Part shown: piece after piece, positions 12,101-24,632 of the stretch | How positions within the stretch are numbered: position 1 is the stretch's first letter | How the letters are laid out: each line of letters begins with the position of its first letter | Assembly (NCBI GenBank): GCA_039621445.1 | Contig: CP154955.1 | Coordinates: 23,088,064 to 23,152,063 of the forward strand | Reading direction: 5' to 3' | Source: Euglena gracilis | Lineage: Eukaryota > Euglenida > Euglenophyceae > Euglenales | Length of the DNA: 64,000 nt | The notes under the pieces: generated by a model | What the model saw: the letters and a program-made list of their open reading frames with translations, nothing else | Database searches by the model: none | Told to the model about the DNA's origin: nothing | Position numbers and translations under genes: made by a program

Positions 12101-15100
12101 TTGCTGGCAGCTTTCTGTACTTGCCAGTATATATAAAAGGGTCGTGTGTTAATTCATCCTTGCGATCGGGAGGTTTGTTTCATTAAGAATCAAAGCGTTT
12201 TGTCCAAAACCCCAAAAGCTTCGGGCGCTGCCAACCCCGCCCAGGGTCTGGAGCAAAAAAAAAAACCAGTCAGTCACCCCTGGGGGGAGGGACACACCTT
12301 AAATGATGGTTTGTTCTCAAATCAAGTGCGGTGTGGGGAGTGCAAAAATATTATTTGAAAGGTGAAAAGCCAAAATACCCCCCAATGAAAATTAGACCCC
12401 GGATTTGCCATTTCCTAAAGAGAATTGTTTGGGATTCTTTGGTGTTCACTGAAGATTTTGGCCAGGGAAAAAAGAAAATTCCCACAATGAGAACTTGAGA
12501 ATGCACATGAGTGACAAGGATATTCCCTGCCTTGTGTGTTAACTGCAAGGAAGTAAAAAAAAAACCAAGTTCCATGCTAACAAGAAAACTGAGCTGGGTA
12601 GAAAGCTGCTGACTGATCCTTCACCCCCGCATCGGTCCCCAGTTAAGGTGGAACCACCTGAGCTGGGATTCGAACCACATGCAAAATCAAACCCGCAAAT
12701 AATGCAAACCAAAATCGGCAAATTTGTATAAAAAAAAGGCATCGATTTGAGGTGGTGCTCTGGCCTCGTTCAAAAGCGAAAACCCGTGGCCGACCTGCCG
12801 CTCTTCGGCAGGAGAGGAATGAGAACTCAAAATGGGAAAAAAGATCTGGCTGGTGAGATCCGAGCATTATTGGGAACTTCATTTTGGGGGATAGGGGGTT
12901 GCACCGAGCCCTGCTCAAGCCCCGCCTTGGGGAGCACTTCCTGCAGCTGGGTGCAGGCTTCTTTTTAAGACCCCCGGGGGGGAGGGGGGGGTCCCCCCCA
13001 CCCACCCAGGGTGGCGCAGGCCCCCCCCCCCCGGGGGGGGACCCCCCCAAAATCGGGCCCGTTAAAGGCAATTTTCAAAAAATTTCGGCGCTTTGTGACG
13101 AAAAGGTATACCCAGCGCCTCCGGCGCGGAACCCCCCCCCGGGGGGGGGGGGGTCCGGCCCGAACCCACCCACCCCCCCAGGGGGGGGTCAGGTGACTTA
13201 AAAAGAAGCCTGGCTGGGTGGCCATAGAACGACGACGCGGCCTCGGCCGGGGGACGACGCCGCAGAGCAGGGGGGACACTGCTGGGGAAACGGGCAGGCA
13301 ATGAGGCGGGTTGGCAGGGGCCGCGCCAAATACCCAAAGAACAGAGCAGGATTGGAAAAAAAAGCATTGTGTGGTGTGTGGGACAGACAAAAATGGGGTC
13401 TCAAATAAATTTTGAGCACCTTTTGAAAATCCGGCCTTTGAAGGAGAATGGTGTGAAAAACGTGTAAGCAGTAGATTTAATCCATCCATTTGAAAGGGAA
13501 AAAAACTCCGGAACACACATCTTTCCTGGGTGACAAAAGGGTTTGAGATATTGGTCAGACACGACCAAATTTTCATTATTGCTGGGGTCTTTATCAAAGA
13601 AATCTGTTTGAGACAATAAAATGGTTTCTCTCTTTCCCCTCCCTGACCAAGAACCTCCAGGCACTTGGCATTTTAATGGGACGTCGGGATTTGTCAGGAT
13701 TTGCCGGGATTTGTTGGGTGTCGAACACTGGAGGTGGGGGTGCCGGCAACATGATTTTGGAGGAATTTAACCCAACGAACATGACGACTTTTGGCCCTTT
13801 TGCCACTTTGCCCACCTTTGCCTTTCTTCTTCTCTTTTGGCCGCTTTTAGGCACTCTTACGCGGCGCATCTCGCACTTAAGCTCCTTTTCTTTGACGATG
13901 CGTGCAAATGCGCATTTTTTTTTACGAAAATGACAAGATGTGACTCCAAATACCCAAAAATGAAAGTAGGGTGTGGTGAGGTGCCCCAGGACGCGGAGAT
14001 GGAAGCAGGGACTTTGGCAAATACTGTGCCAAGGAGCAGGTGTCACCGCAGCATAAAATATGCACAACACCCAGCACTCGTGCTTAGAACCCTGCAATGA
14101 AATGAAAAATTTGCTGGGATCATATTGAAAATCTACGTCAAATTGATTTTGACATGTTTACTTTGGATTCCTCATCATTTCGAGCCAGTTTGAAAAATGT
14201 TTTTTTTTCGACCCCCAAACGGCACTTTTGGGGAAAGCCTTAAAATGGCCTAAAATGACCCACAGCATGGGTTAGATATGCAGGTGACAAAGGCTGGCTA
14301 ATGGGCAAGGGGCAATGGGCAAGGTGGCACAACAAGAGCCAAAATGTGTTTGTGAAAAATGTTTCCTTTGAAGGCGAGTTGTTCCGGATACTCTTAAAGA
14401 AGGATCTCTCCACAAATTGCGGATTGAATGCTCCAAGGCTCAAGGTCATCATAAGACTTTTTGAAAGTGGAAAGTATCTCCTCCCCCAGGTCAGTAAGCA
14501 ACTGTATGGTGGGACCAGTCAGTCTGACAGACTGGCTGGCAGAACCTGCCAGCCAGTCTGATTTCACCCACGTCTTTAAGAATTCTTTTCAATAACAGAA
14601 AGAAACCAGGGGCCTGCATCCTGAAAGCCAGCCAGTCACTAATTGAAAACCAGTCACCACTTCCAAACCCCAGAATAAATTCCTGGGGGTGTTGGCGAGA
14701 AACCACCCCCACTGCTGAATGGGAGGTATTGTGAAGAACGTTGCTGTGCCCAAGCATTCATACACCCTTGAACGCCGGCCCACACTGAGCCGGTTTGGAA
14801 TACGTTCACCCGAAATTAAAAAAAAAATGTGCCAAGCTCTTCCAGATCATGAACGCTGCTGGGCGAACCCCCCCCAGTCAGGTGCCAACCATGAGTGCAA
14901 TCTCAACAGAAGGCAGAAGGAGGATGGCGGGCCTCGTTCATCCGGAGGGAGGGAAGGAAGCGGCCGACGGTTCAAAGCCATTGCATCGGCACATTGCGCT
15001 GCTCAGAAACACCGGGGACGAAAAAAAAAAGGGGGGCACAGCAGCACCGGGGAGGGGACCGTTGACAGAGACGGGTGTGGGTGAACTGAGCACTCGGTTT

Positions 15101-17700
15101 CTGAGGAAGTGGCACCGGGACAAAGAATAAGACACGGGAGGTCTTTCTTTCCCACACCCGTCACACCTGACCACTGGTGACCTTTGCGGATTTGAGTCCG
15201 GCATGGCATACATAACAGTCGCCCCGGGGGGGCGGGGAGAGTTGAAGGAAAAAGACTGCCAGCAAACGAAATGCAAATGTGGCAAGACAGAGACAAGATT
15301 CTGCTTCAGGTCAAATGGGTAAGACAAAATTGAGGAGAAAGATGTGCCAGATCATTAAATTATGTGTTACTGTAATGACATAATTTTGTGTCCCCTATTT
15401 CTTTTATTTCCTGTTCTGGAACAAACAAACGAGGTCATTCTCATTAACAGAATGTGATGCCAAATTTTGATTTTGATTTTGTAAAAACTGGAATGTGTTA
15501 TGTTTGAACCCATATTGAAGACTTTCTGGGGTGTGCATTATAGTTGGTGTGTATTGTGGGAACCCCAAAGCACACCACTTCAAAGGAACTCATAACAGGA
15601 ACATTTGAAAACATCTGGGAAAAATAATTTTATGGCACATCATTTTTGAATTAACGAGCAAAAAATTAATTTCATTTTGTCTGCTGGCTGACTCCATGGG
15701 GCTGGAACACACTTGCGCATACCGAGGTGTAAATGATCGGTTTGTGCAGATGCGCGACAGACCATTTGTGCATTTGCACAAATTATCCATTCAAATGATG
15801 GATGTGGTACAACTTTGAAAAATTTCAACACACTGATGTTTTTTTTTTAAATTGAAGCATGCAAAATTTGGGTCCAGATTGGGGATTTTGCAGTTGAGCT
15901 TGCAAGAAACACAATTTCTTGATGAACAATCACAAACTACATTCAAGGTTTAATTCTGTAAACAAAATGAACCACTCACTCCACTTCAACTTCATTCAGG
16001 AGACCCCCCTGGGACAGTTTGAACCTGGCAGGGAGTTGCTGTCTGGAAATAAGGTGTTGGCTGGTTGAAACCTGGGGGGTAGGGTACCTCCACTGGTCTC
16101 ATTTTTGCAAATCAGAGGAGAGTGAACCATTTACTTGCACAATAACAAAAAAAGAAAATGGTGCAATAAAAATCCTGTCTCGTTGACTCGCATGCCCGGG
16201 GCTGAACTGCAGGCACTACCACCAAGAGGTGGACAGCCTTCGGACCAGGGAACCAGCTGCACACAGTAGGTTGCACCTCGTAATGATATTTAAACCTCTT
16301 TTCTTGGGTGTGAAAGCCGACATTTCCCCCTCGTTCCCGTCCCCTGCGAACCTCATCTCAGTTCATGATTCTGTTGGCGCCCCCCACAAAAAAATACACA
16401 GAGCATGATTTTAAACTCATTTGCAAAAATTTCATTGGTCGAGGGTCCTAGGGTGTCAATATCTAGAAAACCTTGCATTTAAGGCGTCGTTAGTGACCCA
16501 CCGGGGGGGGGGTCAACCTCAGAACCTGAAAAAATTGGGCTGGCGAGAAAAAGGCTGCTGGCTGACCCCCCTGGGCAGGGCTGTGGGGGAAGGCCTGGAG
16601 GGGTGGGTCAGACCCCCCAACCTGGGAGGTGGGGAGGGGTCCACACCCCCACCCACCATGGCACTTGCTTCAAAGAAAATTCCTTCAGCGCCGAAGGCGC
16701 TGAAGGAAAATTTTGACCCAAAATTAGTCAAAAGTTTTGACCGCCCCTGGAAATACGGGAAGGCCTGTGGAGGGGGGGGTCGAACCCCCCACCCATCACC
16801 CATCCATAGGGTTACAAGGATTCCCATTTGGGACAGCCTTTTGGGCTCCAGGGCCGGAACTGGGCCCGACCTGGGTCAAACCGGGTGCCAAAAATCAAAA
16901 TGCAAAAAAAACGTCCCAAAAACTGCCAATTATAAAAAAAACGTCAACTTTGTCCCGGAATTTGTCCAAGCCTGCCCAAATCCAACCCATTTTCGCCCAT
17001 TTTAAGCCCATTCTTGCACATGCAAAACCGAAAAATCCGTCACCGTCCAGCCGCCCTAGGGCGGCTGGAACATGATTATAACCCGTCGATGGGGGGGGGG
17101 GGGTCCAGGGCTGGAAAAATGCTGCTGGCTGGCTGGATCCCCCCAGGGATGGGGTCCGCTACGGCTTAAGCGATGCCCTGCGTGCGTCACTGTGAAGAGA
17201 AAAGCACTAGACCAAATAATCACATTGGTGCCTGTCTGGGGAGGAAATGAAAACGCATTGCCCAACGTGTTTCATGCCAGCAAAAACCAACACCTTTCAC
17301 AGATTCACGTAATTGGGTGGGCGGCCCAGAAGCAAAGCCTCCTATGCCCATCTGTGTCCCGTTGCAAATACCCCACCTCCCATCGCTGCAAGGGGTTCCC
17401 TGAAGCTCCCTGCACCTCGCGAAGCAAAGCGCCTGGGGGGAAACTGTGCTGCACACGTCGCCCGCTCCTGTCGAGCAGCCAGGCAGGGCTGATGCCAAAA
17501 TTGAGTGCTGGGCGGTTCGATGGGGAAGCCTCGACAAGGGCGGCTGGTCACGCCGCAGCAATGGGCCCGCGTTGGAGGAAAGCTGCCGGTTTCCATTTGC
17601 ACCTCCCCGAACAGTACTCTCTGCAGGAATGGCCTCCTACTGCAGGGGTTGCCCATACCCAATACCACATCGATTGACTTCGGAGATGCTCGCACTTTTG
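9127..17700. other. Long stretch without a recognisable gene; C/G-tract repeats
   Basis: The stretch is dominated by dispersed repeats with runs of C or G (near 9600, 10390-10480, 10710-10810, 12960-13190, 16500-16800, 17090), often ending in GGTCC and followed by a CGGCGC-type hairpin (13085, 13117, 16687). Phrases such as GCGCACCTGCGCATT recur at 11015 and 11800, and relatives appear at 34.2, 35.2 and 35.35 kb. A GC-rich stretch at 17340-17640 has open frames on both strands but no supported splice pair. No RNA gene was found. Confidence 0.45.
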
Positions 17701-17784
17701 GCCAACAATCCGATCAGAGTGCTCCTCATTCCTGTGGCAAGAGGGAGGAGGGAAATAAGCAGGATGGGGAGAGGGTGGGCAGTG

Positions 17785-17902
17785 TTAAGGGACGCTCTCC
17801 AAAGGAGACAGCGGGGGATGGGTGTCATTGCTCGCCAGCAGCCGCTGGATATAGCGATGGAAGCGATTCCACCTCGAGGGTCGTCGCTGCATGTCAGCTT
17901 CC
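17785..17902 (-). CDS. Candidate 3'-terminal exon, minus strand
   Basis: Read on the minus strand, the acceptor-like GTTTCTCTGCAG (17903-17914) is followed by a frame of 39 codons ending at TAA (17785-17787). The peptide is Arg- and Leu-rich (MQRRPSRWNRFHRYIQRLLA). Entry needs two bases from the previous exon, which does not match the phase 1 exits of the WMDG exons upstream. It may therefore belong to another gene or be chance. In phase 1 the same acceptor opens a different, hydrophobic frame that ends at 17637. Confidence 0.25.
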
Positions 17903-18479
17903 CTGCAGAGAAACGACATTGGGGGGGATTCAAAATGATAGAACATCATCACATCCATTAGCTCCAGTTCAAAGAAAGCGCTCACTCAAATAGACTAAGC
18001 CATCGTTTTGTATGTCTTCAACGAAACTCCCCAGTCAGGGCTGCACAGGGAAGCCTGGTGGGGGGGGTTGACTTTACCAGGGAGGCAGGGGGGGTTCGAC
18101 CGGCCCACCATGGCACCCGTGCTTGGAAGAATTCCTTCGGCACTGAAGGCACAAAAGGAAAACGTTGACCGAAGGAGAATTTTGACCCAAAAATCTGTGC
18201 CTGCTGAAACAGGTGAAAGCCTTTGGGGGGGGTGGGATACTCGGACCCCCTCACCCACCAGGATGGGGTGGGGGGTTGTTCGACCCCCCCACCACCCATA
18301 GGGTTATGGGAATTCCCATACAGCTCTGTCATGAGGAAATCGGCGTCCAACATTTCAAATAAATTTTGTGTCTTTTCTGTGAAATGAGACCTGATATGTG
18401 ACATACAACGCATGATATTGAAATATGACCACAAATTGTTTGATACAAAATGCAGGTTACACAACCCCACTCCCAGTAC

Positions 18480-18596
18480 GCACCAGGGAGAGGCTCCCCT
18501 GGGACTCAAGAGTGGAGACGCTGGCTGCAGCGAGACGACGTCCACGGGGACGCCGACCGCGGAGGGGACGCGGCCCAGGTCCACCGTGGAGGCAGC
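18480..18596 (-). CDS. Candidate GC-rich exon, minus strand
   Basis: On the minus strand a long pyrimidine tract ending CTTGTCAG precedes a GC-rich block, the clearest acceptor in the left third of the window. A donor GTACTGG just below 18480 would make the exon phase 1-1 like the WMDG exons (117 bases). An alternative, stronger donor GTGCGT would end it at 18484 in another phase. Two frames are open (one Arg/Gly-rich, one containing VDLGRVPSAVGVPVDVVSLQ), so the reading frame is undecided. It could be a downstream exon of the 31-50 kb gene. A consensus donor, ATG|GTGAGT, lies nearby around 18754-18760 on the same strand. Confidence 0.35.
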
Positions 18597-18999
18597 CTGA
18601 CAAGGGACCAAGAGGAGAGAGGAAAAAACGAGGAGGGCAACAACGGGCAGCGATGCCCCAGGCGCCGAGGCCCCGGGCACCCAGCGCCAGCAGCACCAGA
18701 GCAGTCCTCCCGTCCCATTCCAAGGGAGGGTTGCGGCACTCAAGCTGCCCACTCACCATTGAGCCGGGTACCAACGCAGCAACTTTTCCACCAACCCTGG
18801 TCTCAATGGCTTAGAAATTCTTGCTTCGTGTCAAAAAAGATGAGCACTCTTGACAGCATCCTCCACAAATCAAAATAATAGCCTGAACAGGTTTCTTGAC
18901 AACCCACTGGGGCCGCAGCTGTCTTTTTTGAAAACCGGGCCCTTCTCACCCACCTTGGTGGTGAAGAAGATTGGACGACCGAAACCTACTGCTGACCTT

Positions 19000-20027
19000 C
19001 TTCTTCACCCTAACCCTATTCCCAACTGGGTTTTTTTTTGGCCGATGGGGACCACAGCCGGCACCATTTTCCCCAGCCAACAGCTCCCTCTAGGGCTGTG
19101 GATCACCTCGGGTCTGCTGAAATAAAGTTGAGGCCAGCTCAACCCAGGTTTGCGCTTGGGCTGAGCTGAAAAGGCAGAAAATTTTTTACGCAAAATGTTT
19201 CCCCTTTTGTAAACAGGGGAAGAAGTTGGTTTTAAAAAGTGGTGTGGATGGGTCTGGGGGAACAAACTTCTTGGGGATCAATTTCGGGATAAAATTTCTT
19301 CGGCGCTTTGCGGCAAAAAAAAGCAAAAAAAAACAACGCCCAAAACCCTGCCTCCAGTGGGAGACCCACAAGGCCCTTGGGGGCACCCCCCGGGGGGGAG
19401 GGAAGGGGTCAGTCTTAACCCCCTCCCCAAGTCCCCCCCACCCCCCGGGGTCCATACTCAAAAATATCCCTGGGGGTTTCAAAAAAATAGAAATTTTGAG
19501 CTGGCTGGAAAGGGCCGGTAGTTGACTCCCTTCCCCCCTCATCATTCAGGCAGGGTCTCCCGGCCTGGCCAGGCAGAGCTGGGCCAAACCGACAAGAAAA
19601 GATGGACACCGCAGAAAAACTGGAGATACGCAGCATAAACCGCAAAACCGCCAACTCCCCTCCGACCCGTTGCCAGACAGTTCCCTCAGCCTTCATATAC
19701 CCATGTTGCAGAAATGCATCCATTGGCCAAACCCCCGGCACACCGACACGGGGGAGCACCAGCCGCCGTGGGGGGACTCCGCCCTGCTCCCCGGGCCGAA
19801 ATCCAAGGCCGTGCGGTCCAGCGTTGGGGGTGGGGGCGGGGCCCGGAACCAGGGCCGGGGCCCCTCGCCCACGCCCCCGGGGCTTGGGGGGCGCGCCGCG
19901 AACACTGTTTCGGGGAGGGGGAGGGGGATGCCGAGGGAGAAGCCGGCGGCGGAGGTTGCGGCGGGGGAATCTCCTGGGGCAGTGGGGGCGTCACAAAAAG
20001 TGAGTTCGAGAGGAGCATTTCTGCGCG
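19000..20027. other. C/G-tract repeat and GC-rich block, no supported gene
   Basis: 19250-19480 carries the C/G-tract repeat with a TTCTTCGGCGCTTTGCGGC hairpin half. 19700-20000 is very GC-rich with frames open on both strands (Pro/Arg/Gly-rich). On the minus strand an acceptor CTGCCCCAG lies just above a block open to about 19740, but no in-phase donor was found, so no exon is called. Confidence 0.4.
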
Positions 20028-20105
20028 CGCACACACAGATACACTCACCCACTCTCTCACCCACCCACCCACCCACCCACCCACCCACTCACTCACTCAC
20101 TGACA
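20028..20105 (+). repeat. CA/CACC/CACT microsatellite
   Basis: A CACA start passes into tandem CACC units and then CACT units over about 75 bases. Confidence 0.95.
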
Positions 20106-20389
20106 CAATTATCTTGACGGTTTCTTTTTTGGCAAAACTGGTGACATGTGATGGGTGGGTCGCCCACAGCTGTTTTTTGCAATAAACTGGTGAGTCAGTC
20201 AGATGAAACCATTTATTTGGGAAAGGGTGAAGGACAGGTTCTTCTTGTTTAGAATCAGAAAAACCCCGTCGATATAAACACAAATTGGACCTTGCTCAGA
20301 ACTGTTGCTCAGAAAAAAAACCCGAAAGAAAAAAAACGGGGGGGGGGGGGACATTGGGGGAGTTCCAGGGGGGTCGGCGGGAAAAATTT

Positions 20390-20517
20390 GGTTATTGTTG
20401 GAATGGGGTTACAGTTGAGCCTTACTTTAGGCCTAACTCATAAATCAGTGTCAGGTGTACAGTTGGGCCTAAAATTCCTAACCCTAACCCCGTTCCATCA
20501 ACAACCCAAATTCTTTT
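20390..20517. mobile_element. 128-bp MITE, copy 1
   Basis: The ends are inverted repeats: GGTTATTGTTGGAATGGGGTTA at the left, with its imperfect complement TAACCCCGTTCCATCAACAACC at the right. Both inner halves carry TTAGGCCTAA-like text, so the whole element is a near-palindrome. It is flanked by AAATTT on the left and AAATT on the right. A second copy lies at 50541-50686. No coding capacity. Confidence 0.75.
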
Positions 20518-22799
20518 GCTGACCCCCCAAAAGAGCCTCCTAACTAGGCCCGAAAAATCACTTTCCGGGGAGGCAGCATATTCACCGAATACATGCACGA
20601 CACCAATCCAATCCAATGCTTAAATGAAATCAATGACAACAGCTAAATATGAGGAATCAATGTGCATAACAAAAAATCAATCAAAAATGACCAATGCAGA
20701 GCCAATGAAGAAAAAATCGGCAAAAAGCAGTCCCGGAAAAACCCTGACAACATTGTCTGGTCCAATTTCCCATCTCACAGCGGCAATTCAAAATTCCATC
20801 AACACATATCTTTTTAGAGCATAGTTCTGGCGAGCAATCCATCCTTGAAAATACCGGGGAGGGAAAAAATCTGACCGGGAACAATTACCGACGGAAAAAA
20901 TTCTGCCGGGAAAAATATTGGACAAATCCTTAAAATGCCGGGAAAAATCCTGAACGCTCGCTTAAACCAGGTGGGAAAAAATATTGGACAGCTGAAAAAA
21001 AAACCGCAAAGGTTTTGCGCCAACCAGCAGTTGCACGAGAGAGCATGGCTGCACCTGGTGAAACCAAACAGAAAGCTTACATTCCGCTGGGGTGATAAGA
21101 CTGCCGTGTTGACAGACACAAAGCGGTTTCTGGCACACAACTTATGCACAGGGTCTCTTTGGGGTGGAGTGCACGCTGTGGGCTAACGCACGCTTCAAAA
21201 GGGTTTGGGGCGGTTGGGAAAGACAGCTTCCTGGCAGGGTTGTTTTTTTTCTGTCCCTTGGGTTTTGATTGCAAGCAGACATAAAAAAAATGAAATTTAC
21301 AAAATAATTTTGAAGAGCAGAGGCAGGAGGTACAACAACGATTCCTGAGAGGAAGAAGAATTCCTGCTGCAAATCGGCGCGCAGCGCCGAAGATTTTTTT
21401 TGGGGGGTCATTCACTGGAGGAAATTGGACTTTCCTTAAATCTGCCAGGAAATCTGCCTGGACGGATCCTTAAAAAGGCGGGAAAAATCCTGGACAAAAT
21501 TTCGTCCAGAATTTTTCCCACAACATTTTTTCCCGTACAAGTTTTTTCCCCCTCCGGTAGAAGACCACCAGTTGCAGTGTGCCAAGTTTTGTCTGACCCT
21601 TCAAAAATCTGAAGAAAAAATGCAAAGGGAGTATGTGAGGAACAGTCAGCTCAGCACCTGCACAGATATCAATGCATTCAGACTGCTTCTGCTTGGGAGC
21701 GGAAGAAGATGACTTCGTGGCTGCTTGTGCGGTCTCTGAGAAACAGGGCGGCAGAGGAGTCATGTTCAGTTCAGGCAAACTGTGGAGATGGCACAAAAGT
21801 CAATGTCGAAATTTGTTTGGTTGAAAGGTACTAAACTCGAAAAATGTCGAACTCCTTGAAAACCCTTTGAAAAAAATCTCGAAATCTCAAAAAGGGGGGT
21901 ACCAAAGTGGGACAAAATGCAATAAAATCGTAAAAGGTGTGGAGGGGGTCGAGTTGGCCACTTTTTGCTAGTTTTGGCAATTTTGGTCTTCATTTGCCAT
22001 TTTGGCGTTTGCGGTCAAGTTGACCATTCTTGGCCACTTTTGGCCACTTTGGTCCTCGTTGGCCATTTTGGCACTTTTTGGCCTTTCTTTTGGCTTCTTT
22101 CGGCAACTGTTGGCTTGCCACTATTGGGTTATTTTTGGGCATTTTTGGCCACCTGTGCATACATCTTTAAAGACCCGGGGGGTGGTTGCTGGGCTAGGGC
22201 TAGAAATTTGGGCTGGCTAAAAATTTAAAAATTTCGGCTGGCTCGCTCCTCCTCCCTGGGGGGCTGAACTCCGGCTGGACCTGAGCTGGGTCAGACTGGA
22301 CTGGGTCAAAATCGGAAAACTGCCTAAAAAATCACCTGCAAAATACATATTTTTTTTAAAAAAATGAGCTGGGCCCTCCAAAAGGGGGCTGGACAACAGG
22401 GCTAGCAGCAACCCCCCCCCCCAGTACCCCCCGGGGGTGCTGGTGCGGTTGGGCTGAACCAAAATAGGGGCTGGCTGCAACCCCCACCAGGCTTTTGCTT
22501 AAGGACCCCCGGGGGGGGGGTACTGGCTAGCCAATCGGCTAGACACTGGAAAAAATGGACTAGCTAGCCCCCCCCCCCCCCGGGGGGGGGGGGGGGGTCC
22601 GGGGGTCCCCCCAACTGGAAAAAAAATTTCCTCCAGCGCTGCGCGCCGAGGTGGAAATGAAAGGTTTTTAATAGGTTTTTTGGCTGATTTTGTTCCAAAA
22701 AATTCCCAAAAATGGCCAAAAAAACGGGCATTTTTGGCCATTTTTGGGGGGTCCCAAAAAAAAATCTCTGGCGCTTTGTGCCGGTCACTGGAAAAAAAA
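20518..22799. other. No gene seen
   Basis: A CCGGGAAAAATCCTGAAC / GGGAAAAAATATTGGAC phrase recurs at 20850-20990 and 21420-21550, suggesting a degenerate repeat. A TTTTGGCCACTTTTGG run lies at 21960-22160, and C/G-tract repeats with CAGCGCTGCGCGCCG and GGCGCTTTGTGCCGG hairpin halves at 22150-22800. No open frame is convincing. Confidence 0.5.
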
Positions 22800-23835
22800 A
22801 TTTCCACTAGCTAGCCCTGCTAGCAGGCCCCAATCATTAGACTGGGGGGGGGGTACTGGCTAGTCGACCGACTAGTCGGTCGACTAGCCAGTACCCCTAC
22901 CGACTAGTCGACCGACTAGTCGGTGGACTAGTCGGTACAAGGGGGGGGGGGGGGTACTGGCTATGGGAGCAACTGGCTAGTCGGTCGACTAGTCGGTCGA
23001 CTAGTCGACCGACTAGCCACTCTAATGTACCAAAAGGGGGGGGTCACCGACCTTTTAAGCCCCCCCCCCAACATTGATTTGACTTGTTTTGACCTAAAAT
23101 TTCAAAGAAAACACGTTTGAAGCCTTCAAAGTTGTCAAAAACATCCCTTTTGTTTCCAAAACGGTTCGGCAACACAGGGGATTTTGTTATTTTGGGGCCC
23201 TGGGACAGTTGAGCAGCAAAAGGAATTCGCTTCCAAAACGGTTCGGCAACAAAGGGGATTTTGTTATTTTGGGGCCCTGAGACAGTTGATCAGCAAAAGG
23301 AATTCGCTTCCAAAACGGTTCGGCAACACAGGGGATTTTGTTATTTTGGGGCCCTGGGACAGTTGAGCAGCAAAAGGAATTCGCTTCCAAAACGGTTCGG
23401 CAACACAGGGGGTTTTGTTATTTTGGGGCCCTGGAACAGTTGAGCAGCAAAAGGAATTCGCTTCCAAAACGGTTCGGCAGCACAGGGGATTTTGTTATTT
23501 TGGGGCCCTGGGACAGTTGAGCAACAAAAGGGATGTTTATGGTGCGTTTTTCGCTGTTTGAAATATGTTCAACGAAATTTTAGGCCAAACAAGGCAAATC
23601 AGTATTGGAGGGGGGGGCTTAAAAAGTCGGTGACCTCCCCTTTTGGTACATTAGAGTGGCTAGTCGGTCGACTAGTCGACCGACTAGCCAGTTCCCCCCA
23701 CCGACTAGTCGGTCGACTAGTAGTCGGTGAACTAGTCGACCGACTAGTCGGTCGACTAGCCAGTACCCCCCCCCCCACTGTACGTCGGGGCGCCCTGCTA
23801 GCAGACCCCCCCCCGGGTGGGTCTGCTAGAAATCC
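22800..23835. mobile_element. Fold-back element with nested palindromes around a 77-bp minisatellite
   Basis: Two arms of roughly 300 bases are inverted copies of each other. The left arm (about 22820-23145) contains the CCTGCTAGCAGG box, G-tract, TACTGGCTAGTCGACC, several tandem GACTAGTCGGTC palindromes, CCACTCTAATGTACCAAAAGG, a C-tract and CCTAAAATTTC. The right arm (about 23530-23815) has the same blocks in reverse order and complement. The arms enclose about five copies of a 77-bp repeat. There is no transposase. The structure matches fold-back (FB-type) elements, in which long inverted arms made of short repeats flank a loop. Confidence 0.8.
23152..23530 (+). repeat. 77-bp minisatellite, about 4.9 units
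   Basis: The unit starts TTCCAAAACGGTTCGGCAAC and contains GGGATTTTGTTATTTTGGGG; starts are spaced exactly 77 bases (23152, 23229, 23306, 23383, 23460) with a few substitutions. It is the loop of the fold-back element. It is not a CRISPR array: repeats abut with no unique spacers. Confidence 0.95.
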
Positions 23836-23867
23836 CACTAGCCAAATTTGGACTAGCTGCAGTCCAG

Positions 23868-24093
<226 letters not shown>

Positions 24094-24632
24094 ACTGTTC
24101 CCTCGCATCACCTCACCTGTAGCTCACTCCCACTCACTGGCCGCTGAGCTGCTCATAGCACTTCTCGGTTCACACCCAGTGGGGTGTCCAAACACTTTTG
24201 TTTGTTGTTCACTAAGCTGCCTGACGAGCCAGGTCGCAACCAAAAATGGCACCTTTGGGAATTTTCACTTTTGCCATTTTGGGGCAAAATCCTGAGAAAT
24301 CTTGATTTCTTGACAATTGCATGGGGGAGGTCAAAAAACCTGATTTTCTTGCCCCCCCCTCATAGTCAAGACCACACCCAAAGGACCCAACGCCCAACCA
24401 GTCAGCTCCTCCCAGATGCAAATTGAAAGTCTTCGCTACTGCCCAGCGGTGATAAGAATTTTTGAACCTTAATTCAACTTTTGGCCCCCAGAGGGGCCAA
24501 AAATTGAACTGGCCTCTCTCTATTGGCCAATTTTTATAAGCAGCTCTTTTGTGGGGGATGACGAAGCACACGTGATTTATCGAAAGCTGATTCAAAACAA
24601 AGGGTTGGGGATCATTTTTTTAAAGACCCCCA

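Noticed and set aside
12666-12676. Perfect Pol III B-box GGTTCGAATCC on the minus strand
   Set aside because: No A-box and no cloverleaf can be drawn with the sequence upstream, so no tRNA is called.
19693-20088. GC-rich ORFs on both strands
   Set aside because: Part of the length is the CACC microsatellite; the remaining Pro/Arg-rich frame has an acceptor but no donor in a consistent phase.
20480-20495. CCTAACCCTAACCCC, and GGGTTAGGGTTAGG at about 43858
   Set aside because: Only two to three telomere-like units; the first is the inner end of a MITE. Not telomeric sequence.
23152-23530. CRISPR-like regular repeats
   Set aside because: Repeat units abut with no unique spacers and the context is eukaryotic.
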